Below, piece after piece: positions 50,231-60,119 of a stretch of 64,000 bases of DNA. The stretch's first letter is position 1. Every line of letters begins with the position of its first letter. Under the pieces are notes generated by a model. That model did not search any database, had not been told where the DNA came from, and was given only the letters and a program-made list of their open reading frames with translations. Origin of the DNA: Formicarius rufipectus (lineage: Eukaryota; Chordata; Aves; Passeriformes; Formicariidae); assembly GCA_013399695.1 (NCBI GenBank), contig VXAU01001757.1, positions 2,203,616-2,267,615 on the forward strand. Reading direction: 5' to 3'. The translations under genes were made by a program, and so were the position numbers.

Positions 50231-51989
50231 CCTGCCATTCCTCTGGCTCCCTTAGGGGAAAGGGATCCTTACTCCAAGGCAAAATGCTGCTGCCCCAGGA
50301 GATGGTTCCTCTTGCCAACCCATACACTGACTGGGCTTTGGCTGAGCATGGGCAATGCTGTCCTGGGTGGGGAGAGCACTAAAGGGTGGATAAAACATGG
50401 AAGGTGAGTGGGAAGAGGGACAAAAATGTGCCATCATCTAGGGTTAATGGATAAACTGTCCATATCCATTTGAAAAGATGAAATTACTTCCCTGACAACA
50501 TGGGAAGGGTAACTTGGCACCAGTGGTTCCTGGATGGAGTCACCAGCTTTAGGATGAGTTCTAATCAAAAGGAGGAACCTTCTCCGTGTGTTTTTCCAGT
50601 GAGTTCTCATGCAGGTAATGGCACTTTTTGAGCAGCCATGGGTATGTGCAGGGTGTCCACTGCTCCCTGCACAGCCTGGCCCTACTCCCCCATCCACACA
50701 CCCCCAGCACCCCCCAAACTCCAGCTCAGCACCAGGAGGGGGTTTCTCTTCAGAGCCTTCACACAATTAATTTTAACAGGCATATTCACTGCCACTTCCA
50801 GCATCCTTTGAGTGTCCCAATGGGCACATGCCCTTCTTAAGGGCACCTCAAATCTGCCACTTGTCTGACAGTCCAGAGTTGGTGACAGCTGCAGGTCCCC
50901 TCCCAGGGCTTTGTGGGGCTGTTCCCCTCGGAGGAGCCTGAACAATCCCCATTGTCCCCAGGGCCATTGTTCCCCAGCACCCTCACCCCGGGCTGCAGCT
51001 GGCACTCAGCACAGAGGGGCTGATTATTTGGATTGCTGTGTCGCTGATGACACACCACTTTGGGACAACTTTTTCCCACGGCAAAGGCCTCTGGAGTCAA
51101 GTGCTGCGTTTGCTCCTTTATTTGTTTGTTTGGTTTCTGTTTTTCCTCCTCCTTTTTTATTTCCTTTAGTTTTTGCTTGGTTGGATGAGTCTGCTGAGGC
51201 TGGGGAAGAAGCCAATGGAGTGCCTGTGGCTGTGCAGCATGGGCAGTCCAGGTCCTCACTGTCACAGGAGGTGCCTGGAGGGGCACAAAGCCTTGCAGTG
51301 GCACTAATGCTTCGCCATGGCAATGCCCTGTGATGCCACAAATGCCTCAACAGATGCCTGCAAGCTCATGTCTTGTTGCCCTGGGAGGATGCAAACTGTA
51401 CGTTGTACCTGCTGAGCCAGAGGCAGGATTAGTTCTCCAAAAGCTGAGCATCACCAACCTGAATCAATTTGTGCACTGTGAGACACAAAGGGAAAGGTTC
51501 TTTGTGGTCTTCTCTGAGCATACTTGGCCTGTCTGCCTCCACCAGGATTAGTGCAGTCAGCTCCTTTTGATTTCATGCAGCCAACAGGAACCACATCTGG
51601 TGTCACATGTGCTTTGCAGTCACCAGCACCTGGGCACGTGGGGAGGCTGCTGGCCCAAGATGGGTGATGCTGACTGTGCTCTGACTCCTGGGGTGGTCAC
51701 CACACAGTGAGGTGACTGGCATCATTGCTACAGGGATCAGATGTTAAAGCTGCCACCCTTGCCAAGTCCCATCCAGGTCTAACATTTGCTGGTGGCCCCA
51801 AATCCTGTTGCCATCTAGCAGGACAGACCTTGCTAAATGCATATATTGATTTAGTTTTCTCTCCCTCTTTAGTGATTGGTCTCCAGACAGACACGTAATC
51901 TGGACATAGAAACTGTTGTCCTGACTGTGCATTCCAATTGATCGTGGGGTGGCTGTGCACATGCAGGAGGAGCAGAGCTGAGCAGAGCC

Positions 51990-52340
51990 CAACAGGAGCG
52001 AGCTGCCTGCTGTTCCCTGGCTTCGTGGCTGCTCCCATCTTAAGGTCTTCATTAATGCTTAATAGATAGTTCAACACACAGCCAATTGATTTGTATATTA
52101 CTTTAGACACAACCCATTTAATACATCATTCCTGGGCCTTTTTATCTACAGTATGTGCTATTGATAGGGCTGTCTATGACGCACTTATACCCCATTAATA
52201 ATGCATTGAACACAGACAAGGGCAGGATAGAAAACACAACGTGCTCTTGCTCCTGCTCTTTCTGTCTCTCCCTGCTCAGCATATTGCAGTGGATTTTTGC
52301 AGGTAAAATGCAAAGCATTTTTTACTGACTCATTTATATC
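51990..52340. other. Candidate conserved non-coding element or distal PAPPA UTR
   Basis: AT-rich unique block with 'cattaatgcttaatagatag', 'ccaattgatttgtatattac' and 'ccattaataatgcattgaac', in the gap between the two genes. It could instead be the far end of a longer PAPPA 3' UTR, since TTTAAT motifs (ATTAAA on the - strand) lie inside it. Confidence 0.33.
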
Positions 52341-53230
52341 AGAAAACAAAACAAAATAACTAATTTATTCTCATCCCTCAGTCTATTGCCCCCAACCATC
52401 CTATGGATAGTGTGGTGCAGGATTCATTTATTGTTCTATAGTATTACTGCCCCATGTTTTGAGGGGGCCAAGGTGATACCAGCCAGTACTGTAATCACAT
52501 CAGGATGACAAATAGAGCTGGCTGGCATTAGAGCCCAGTGCTGACCTAAGCAGATGAAAAGGGCAATATGTAGCAGGGAAAGCAGAGCTGGTATTTAACA
52601 CTGATGCCCCAATGGAACCCTTCCTTGTCCTCTGTCTGTGCTCCCAACCTTCACATCTCACCAGGACTTTCCTGGGGATTTAAATTTTTAATGAGTTTGA
52701 GAGTTAACTGGGTTAAAAAAGACTCTTTCTAGGGTCAGAGATCCATAACTGCCAGGGTTGAACCGCCCCTGTCCTGCCTGTGTGTGCATCCTTGAGGTTT
52801 GGAGATGTTGATGCTGAATCAATCCACATTTGGAAGCTGAATCAATGCAGACTTCTCAGTACAGCAGCATAAAGTCCTTTTCTTTCTCAGGGCCTGACTG
52901 GGTGGGCAGAGAGTTGGGTCTCTATCGCCACCCCAGCCCCTCCAGTGTGGGGGGCTCCTGCTGGAGCCACAATGGTGCACATCCGCAAAGTGGGGCAAAT
53001 TCTTGTGACAATGAGAAGCATTCAACCTTCAGATTTTCACACCAAAACCTCCACCGAGCACCAGCCTGCCCTGAGTGAAGCCGGACCTGAACCACCTTGT
53101 CACACCCCTGGAGGTGACACGGACCCCTCGGGCTCCCATGGCTGGCGCTGCCTCCCTCCATCCACTGCAGCGCACTGGCAAAACACAACGCTTTTCCAAA
53201 TCCCTGCCCAAAAGCGAAGAGCTGGAGCAC

Positions 53231-53496
53231 GTGGACAGGGTGCTGTGCAGCTGTGCAGCCAGATGTGGGACCCCCCAGCCACACTCAACACCCCCATATG
53301 GACAGGATGCTGTGCAGCTGTGCAGCCAGATGTGAGACCCCCCAGCCACACTCAACACCCTCACATAGACAGGGTGCTGTGCAGTCAGATGTGGGACCCC
53401 CCAGCCACACTCAACACCCCCACATGGACAGAGTGCTGTGCAGCTGTGCAGCCAGATGCGAGACCCTCCAGCCACACTCAACACCCCCACAGGGAC
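53231..53496 (+). repeat. 67-bp minisatellite, four copies
   Basis: Units start at 53243, 53310, 53377 and 53436. Copies 1 and 2 are 67 bp; copy 3 is 59 bp because an internal 'ctgtgcag' duplication is missing; copy 4 is incomplete. The core reads 'ccagccacactcaacacccc' and 'ctgtgcagctgtgcagccag'. Copies differ by only a few bases, so the expansion is fairly recent. The unit length is not a multiple of three, so the open frames through it shift register at each copy. Confidence 0.95.
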
Positions 53497-53570
53497 TCAG
53501 CACTGCTCAGGGCTGGCTCAATCAAAAGCAAAGGAGACGTGGCAAGAGCAAGGGGTCCAGTTCAGAACTC

Positions 53571-53576
53571 TTTAAT
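53571..53576 (-). promoter_or_regulatory. PAPPA: Candidate distal poly(A) signal ATTAAA of PAPPA
   Basis: On the - strand this reads ATTAAA. It lies at the edge of a long AT-rich block, with T-rich sequence ('ctcctttgctttt' on the - strand) about 35-45 bases downstream. Sequence composition changes sharply here: AT-rich above, GC-rich minisatellite below. Confidence 0.5.
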
Positions 53577-54305
53577 ACAAGCTTATATTGTTTGTGTTTC
53601 TGATTCTCTGTTCTCCCAACATCTGGGGACATTAACCCTCATATGTGTGTGAGCATGTGTATGAAGATATATACAAAATCACACAGTTAAATATTTAAGC
53701 ATACAAGGTATTATATATTTATATAATATAGAACTTTAGGGTATAGGAATCAACAATGGCAAAATATTTCTGATGAATCTGACATAACATTTTTTTTTTT
53801 TTCTTTTTTGGAGTGAAACATGACCTGTTTTTGAAAGACCAGAGGAAGTTGTTGATTATTAAATGAAAGAGAAAAACCTGTATAAAGAAATTCTGTGAAA
53901 ATGATTTAAAAAACATCATGAACCAAAAAAAAAAGGACAACTGTTAAAAACTGTATTGAAAAAAAAAATAAATTAGATGAACAACTGTGTAAATATAAAT
54001 TAAAAAAGATGACAATCTTAATAAATAAGCTTTACTATTTACATCTTTATATATTGCTTGGAGACTTAAATTAGATCCGTTAAAAACAAACGAACGCAAA
54101 ATAAAACCCAAAATCGGAGCAGCAAACGTACAGGCGTGAGGTACAGAATTAAGGGTTGAACTGTATTTTGCTTGTTTCTTTTCTTTTTTTTTTTTCTTTT
54201 CTCTTTTATACAGTAGACCAGTAGAATTCTTGTGAAAATAGATCCTCAGCACTTCATTGGAGTATTGGTTGACGTGGCTTCCAAAAGGTGCCAAGAAAGA
54301 TTCCA

Positions 54306-54360
54306 TAATAATAATAATAATAACCATAATAATCATAATAATTATAACAATAATAAAAAG
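54306..54360 (+). repeat. (AAT)n simple repeat in the PAPPA 3' UTR
   Basis: ATA/AAT triplets with interruptions. In the PAPPA transcript this reads as a U-rich (AUU)n tract. Confidence 0.9.
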
Positions 54361-54454
54361 ATACAATATGATACATAAATATGGAAGAGCAGTTGGTAAT
54401 ATGAATACATTTTTCTCTAGACGAGATCACAGTTTTATTTGTAAATATTACACT

Positions 54455-54531
54455 GATATATATATAATATTGCACATGTAATATTATATATATATCATAA
54501 ATATATATCTATATATATATTTATATATATA
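54455..54531. repeat. (TA)n AT repeat, near-palindromic
   Basis: Nearly pure A/T, with an inverted arrangement: 'atatataatattgcacatgt' is followed by 'aatattatatatatat'. The strand folds on itself around 'tgcacatg'. It lies in the inferred PAPPA 3' UTR. Confidence 0.88.
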
Positions 54532-56305
54532 GTATGACTCAATCCTGCTCCCAGGGAAGTCAACAACAACAACAGCAACAAAAACCTGTGTTGACTTGAT
54601 GGGAGCAAAATTCAGCCCATCATCTGCAGACAGGTACGTAATTACAGAGGCCGTGCAATGCAAACTCCACAATGGTTCCAATTCCCTCTTGAATTGCTGG
54701 TGAAATGTTTCATTAAAGCCCTGGTTCTTTGCACTCAGAAGATGGAAACTGGTGGCTGAATTATGGCCTCACCAAAAGAATGAACAAAACAAAAGACTAA
54801 ACTAAGTCAGAATAGGAACCAAAGATAACTTAGACTTGTTAGCTCTGTGTCTCGACCTAACAGGACTAACATCATGGACAAGTAGCACCAAGACTCCTCA
54901 TCGAACACCTGAAGCCAACCCAAGCTCTTGTGTGTGGCCTCAGAGGAAGCGATTCTCGTTCTCAATGAATCTTGGATGTGTAGATCCGGTGAAAAGGGGA
55001 AGATTCAGTTTGTCAAACGAAGACAGAAATGAAACATTAAGCCTCACTTTTCTCCTGCTAGAATGGACTGGGATTTGAGCCCCAAAGGTGGCAGGAATAG
55101 CCCAATACCAAACCTCTATCGCCCAAATTGACTGTAGCTCCAAGGAAATACATCTTGGGCCACCTGGACCTGCTTCTGCTGATGTTTTGGTCATGCTCTC
55201 ACTGAAATCAGTGGTCAAGGTCTCTCAGTGAAAGGGGACTGTCCCCAGGGCTTCAGTGTGCCCAACATATAAGGTCAGTTGGAGGCAGGAGCACTGCTGC
55301 ACCCCCAGCAGGGAGATGCCCTTACCCAGAGGATGGGATGACATTGAAAGAACATAAATCAGCTCAGCTGCACCACTGAGACCAAAATGGGGCCCACAAC
55401 CATGGAGATATCTGGAGTGTATCTATGCCAGACACATGGTCCTCTCCCAGTGGTATGAACATGCCCATTAACTCTCACTGGGGCCTCCAGGGATTGGGCA
55501 ACGGAGGGCAGGATGATGCCAAAAGGCTGGGAATTTCCACAGCATCCAAAAAAGTTCAAAGGCCAAACCTCCAGCTCTGAAACCCCTTTGAGCATCCCAT
55601 CTCTGGCTGACCTCACCCCATCGCTGGCTGACTTCACCCCATCCCTTCCTGTCTTCTGTCTTGGCCTCAAATGGAAACAGTGGTCTGGAGTGTGGAAAGG
55701 GAGTGGTTGGCACCCTGCTCCCCACCTTTGGGAATCACCTGTCTGCTCAGGTAGCAGCTTTCTCCTTCCCCATTCACTCCCAGTCTCTCACAGCTCTCTG
55801 GGTTCAGACTGTGCAGTGCTTCTGAGTGCAGTAATTGGAGCACAGTGAAATACTGGTTAAATGCGTATGTACAGTTGGATAACGCAAAAATAAGCACAAA
55901 TACACACTTAAAAAAATAATCTGGAAAAAAAAATGAAACCAAACTCCGCCCCCCTCCCCCTACAAACAACAATATACCAGGGGAAAAACCCCTTAGCCTT
56001 AGTTTCTGGATTTATCACAACGCACGAGGAAAACAAAACCAGACAATGTTATAAAACCTCACGGTACTTCTAGGGAAATCTATACTTAGTATCTAGCTTT
56101 CTACTCAGCTGGCAGAATCCGTGTTTTCCTTTCAAACACATAAAAATAGGCTTTGCTCTTCTTGGATTTGGATTATGCGGATTTTCTTTCCTCTTTTTTA
56201 AATTTTTTTTCCCCTCTTTTATTCCTCTCTGTAAAGCCTCACTTGTTATTTTTTTTTTCCCACTCGAATCAGTCGCAGCAAGAAACTTTTGTTGGCTATC
56301 AGGCT

Positions 56306-56394
56306 TTCTTTTTTGTCTCTTTTTTTTTCTTTTTTTTTTTTTTTTTTTTTCCCTTTTTTTTTTTTTCATTTTTTTTTTTTTTCTTAAACACAGG
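56306..56394 (+). repeat. Poly(T)-rich tract (poly(A)-rich in the PAPPA transcript)
   Basis: About 85 bases of T broken by a few C, G or A. Read in the PAPPA sense it is an internal A-rich tract, a likely site of false oligo(dT) priming. Confidence 0.9.
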
Positions 56395-57093
56395 TAAAAC
56401 CTAGAACAAACCGACAGTTACAACCAAGTGAAACCAAAACTGGAAGGGAGGTAGCTGGAACCCGATTCCAAGAGTCCTCTGGTGCCATCCTCCCTTCTCA
56501 GCCTGGGTGGGACAGCAGAAGGTGCAAGAAAAGCAGGAGGACACCAGCTCAGCCCATCTGCGAGAGGGTAGGGAGGGAAAGGGGTAGCAGCTGATCAGAG
56601 TTTCCCACCCCACCATGCACCATTCACCACTTTCTGCTCCAGCTTTCCCTCCTGCTGGCTATGGGCATCACCCAGAGCCAGGAGATGGCTGGTGGTCCCA
56701 GGTAAGGTGCAGTCCTGGCTCACTATCTGTGACAGAGAAGATCTTGGCACGGATGTGACCTGGACTTTATGAGCAGCTAAATTTCACCATCATGAACATC
56801 CTCTTCTCTTCCCCCAGACTTCTGGTTTGGTGTTGTTCTTGGTGTTGTCCTACACCAATGACTCAGAGGGTACCAATGGCCACCACAGCCTTGGAGGGTC
56901 TTTCCTCGGACTCTGCTGGGCATTTGAGGCTTAAACTGTGGCAGATGCTGCAATGCCATCCAGCTGGCCTTGCCTAAGGTTGGGAGCACAGAGGACAAGA
57001 GCTGAGTGGGTGTCTGTGTCCCATGGCTCCCCTCTCCACATCCTTCTGGGTGCACAGTACAGCACCTCAAATACAGAGGCCAAAACTTTACTC

Positions 57094-57228
57094 CAGGAGA
57101 AAAAGAAAAATAAAAAAAACCAACCAAACAAAAAAACCCCACCAAAACAAACAAAAAACAAATAAAAAACAACAAAAACCCCCACAAAACAAACAAACGA
57201 AAAAAACGAAACCAAAACAAAAAAAAAA
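57094..57228 (+). repeat. (CAAA)n-like A/C-rich tract
   Basis: Long run of AAAC/AACC/CAAA units ending in an unresolved base at 57229. In the PAPPA sense it is G/U-rich. Confidence 0.85.
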
Positions 57229-60011
57229 NCAAGCCCTTGGATTTAATGTGACTCAGAGCAGAACTTTTCCTGCTCCCAGTCCTGTCAGCCCTGTTGGAGG
57301 AGATGGGCAGTGCCTACATGGTAGTTAGAAAAAAAAAGTCAAATAGCAGCATGGAAAGCCTGCCTGTTGGAGAGGGAGTTGGGGCACACCAGGACTGCAG
57401 GAGTGAAGCTGAGGTGTGAGGCTGTGCTGACAAGAAGCCACTATCTCCTTTGAGCCAAGAAGGTCTCCAGCTTGGCAAGCAGGGGTTGGCCCTGGATGGC
57501 CAGAGGGGCTCAGCTGGCCCTGAGTTCCTGGGAACCCACCGCAGCAAGTGTCAATAATGCCTGTACAGACCTGTCTCTCCTGGGCACTGTCAGAGGTGGG
57601 AGAAGCAGATGGCAAATCTCCTCCATTCTGAGCTCTGTAACTGGGAGGGGCATTTTTAGGAAGCATGCGGGACCTGCACTGAGGATGCCAGGTGGGGTGG
57701 AGAGGGGAGATCATGCCAAGATGCTTCAGGCATTGAGGACATGTTGTGTTGGCAGTTTGAAAACCTTTTGAGGTTGTGAGCTCTTCTCCTGGGCAGGATG
57801 GCACAGGAACAAACTGCCAACAAAACGGGAGGGTGAAGGGACCAGAAGAGAGCAGCAACCTTTCCACAGTTATTTTCTTCCCATGTTAGATTGCAAGGGG
57901 CAAAAAGGGAACCTCATGTCACTGCTCTCTGTGCTGGAGGATGTTCAGTGTAATTCCATGGAAAGAGCCTTGATCCTACTACACCTCCCTTTCCAGTACA
58001 TCCCTGCATGGTGGGGGCAGAGCCATCCATGCAGCTTCCATGGCCAAGTCTTCTCCAAGAATATCTGGAGCTTCCTAACAGACAGCTCCTCACCTTCTTA
58101 CAGCAATCACCTCTCCAGGACTCTACATTTTAGTTCTTGAGATTCATCTCTGGTTTATTCCAATGGAAACCACCCCAACAGTGGGTAGCAAGAGCCTGGC
58201 TCCTTGCACCTATCAGTTTTCCATTTCTAGTTCTCCTACTAATTTTTACATCCATCTCCAAGAGCCAAATGACTCCTCCCTCTACCCTTCTGCCTTGCTT
58301 CAGTGCCTAAATGCTCAATCAAGAAGGAGCAGGGAAAAGTCTTTCCAACCTGTCCTTACCTAGTAGATTGTACAAGTCAGGAGAGTCACAAGGAACAGAC
58401 AGACTAAACACTTTGGAAAGATGTTCCTTAGGACATGTGCTCTTCCTAACAGGAGCTTGAAACAACAGATGCATGCCCAAGCCACACTGGAAAGAAGTCT
58501 GGGATTTCCATGGGATGGGTTGTAGCAGCAGAGGCAGCACTAGGAGCCCTGGGCATTTCAGTGACTCTGCGTGATAAACCCTGTGATGAAAAGAACCACC
58601 AAGGATCTGGCACAACATGTTCCCCTCTGGTCTGGAACAGGAGGATGACAAGGGAGCGTGAGGTCTGCTACAGCTAATGCCCTTCTTTCTGGAAGATTAC
58701 AAGCAGCTTAGCTCCTGGTCTATCAAAAGGGTCAGACCCACTGGCCTGGCAGCTTAATACTGACAAATATGGCCAAAATTCTAATACTGTCTGCTACGGT
58801 CCTTTTCCCATGGCATGCATCTCCTCCTCGTCTTCCCCTCTTCTGAGAAAACAGGAGCATGAAGAAGTTGTCAGATACAGACCACCCTAAGAGGAGGGTG
58901 GAGGAGGTCTAGAGACCCAGTTGTCTGGGTGGAGACCAGAAAGCAGATTCCTTTGGCTGGCTGGTGTCCAGTTTTCTTGCCCCAGTGCTGAGGAAGAGAC
59001 CAGAGGATTTGAAAGGCAGGTTTTAGGTAAGCTTTAAGGCAGACTGTTTGGTTGCATGGGGTTGTTTTTCACCCTGTCCTGACACAGTAAGGAAACTAGT
59101 TGAATGGGACATAGCAGCAGGAGTAGCAGCAGCAGCCATGCTCAAATGACAAGTGCGGGAGCGAGTTTCCCTCTCTGTTCCTCAGAAGCAACATCTATCC
59201 ACATTCCTCAATGCCAGTCCTTAGACTCCCCACTCCCTGACTCCACCATGGGACCACCTGCCCAGCTCCACACAGAAATGTCCTAGAAGCCCTGCAGGCT
59301 ACAAGGGGGCTTTTTGTTGGCTTTCTTGAGGGCAGGGGGAGAAGGAGGAGCTGTACAGAAAGGCCACTGCAGTCTGCTGAGCTCCCTGGCTGCAAGTAGC
59401 ATTCCTGTGAAGAACAGATGCATCCCACATCTTGAGCTTGCTGGGCTTCTGGCAGGTTACTTGCCAAAAGGCCCAACCCCGTGGAGATCCCACCCCAACC
59501 TCTGTGCCCCGAGCATGCAATACCTTGGCATTCAGCATCAGAAAAGGCTCAGCTTGGAGTCCTCCAAGAGCACAGCCTCTTTCATGAAAGGTCTGAGTTG
59601 TGAGTGCTGGGGAGGGGAAAGTGTTTTTGCGTTGATCATAATCTCAGTCTTTCTCTCTTTCTCTACTTATGTCTATAAATATGTGTACATAAATAGTTTG
59701 TTTCTTGCCTTGAATCTAGATATGAACTGTTCAAATTAGGTGGGCATAACATGCTGTTTTGATACATGAAAGTCTTCTCAACTTGACTCTTGATTGGTTG
59801 TTTCTCGTCATCACTATTTAAGATATAGTTAATACATAAACCCCTACTTTAGTTCTCCTTGGACAAAAATTAAAGGCAGACTGGTTGAATTCTAAGAGTC
59901 CCTGGTGCAGAAATGCCATCCAGTTGAGCAGCTAAATGTTAAAAAAAGGGATGTGGTGTTTCTTCTAGCCTGCCTTGAGCTGTGTGGTCCTCCATTCCAT
60001 GTTGCTTGACA

Positions 60012-60119
60012 TTACCCAAGACTGAAGCCACGGAGGTCTTTCTGGTTGTGCTCTTGGGCATTGGGGTCTCGGCAAGCACACTCTCCTTGTAGGTCACAGG
60101 ACATAGGAAATGGTGTAAC
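60012..60119 (-). CDS. PAPPA: PAPPA (pappalysin-1), C-terminal coding part of the last exon
   Basis: On the - strand a strong pyrimidine tract and 'cctttcccag' (AG at 60121-60120) precede 35 codons and TAA at 60014-60012. The peptide begins VTPFPMSCDLQGECACRD and ends KDLRGFSLG. The short Cys-rich run C-x5-C-x-C, followed by a polar tail, matches the extreme C-terminus of pappalysin as I remember it, just after the last complement-control-protein module. PAPPA is a secreted zinc metalloprotease of the metzincin group that cleaves IGFBP-4 and IGFBP-5; the C-terminal modules mediate surface binding and substrate choice. Oddly, the end also reads TTGG|gtaatg, which could act as a splice donor. 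If it did, the protein would still end at about the same residue. The alternative is PAPPA2; only 35 residues are available. Confidence 0.8.
   Translation of the reverse strand, partial: VTPFPMSCDLQGECACRDPNAQEHNQKDLRGFSLG

Larger units (their letters stand above)
47281..53550. other. Intergenic region between convergent ASTN2 and PAPPA
   Basis: This is about 6.3 kb between the two inferred 3' ends. It holds a pyrimidine/A-rich stretch near 47.6-47.8 kb, a CR1 fragment at 48598-49052, a CA repeat at 50206-50230, an AT-rich candidate conserved block at 51990-52340 and a 67-bp minisatellite at 53231-53496. The long open frames at 52.9-53.65 kb run through the minisatellite and are not considered genes. 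TTTATT or TTTAAT motifs near 52.1-52.4 kb could be additional distal PAPPA poly(A) signals, which would shorten this region. Confidence 0.6.
53551..60011 (-). other. PAPPA: PAPPA 3' untranslated region, about 6.45 kb
   Basis: The coding part of the last PAPPA exon ends in a TAA at 60012. Reading on down the - strand, no acceptable acceptor-plus-stop alternative is needed, because the C-terminus is already complete. The region to about 53.55 kb then has the look of a long conserved UTR: AT-rich, with many TATTTA-like elements, simple repeats and no CR1. PAPPA is known to have an unusually long 3' UTR in mammals, of similar order. Several internal ATTAAA/AATAAA complements (for example at about 54433, 56219 and 58155) could give shorter forms. 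The far end is inferred from the signal at 53571-53576. A spliced 3' UTR cannot be excluded from sequence alone. Confidence 0.65.

Noticed and set aside
52945..53652. A 235-codon + frame with repeated peptide blocks, and matching - strand frames
   Set aside because: The frame runs through the 67-bp minisatellite. The unit length is not a multiple of three, so peptides shift register between copies, and long frames appear on both strands, as expected from GC-rich tandem DNA.
56401..56616. Minus-strand acceptor-like site and open frame as an alternative last PAPPA exon
   Set aside because: The polypyrimidine tract is good, but splicing from 60016 would add residues beyond the expected C-terminus, and the TAA at 60012 already ends the protein.
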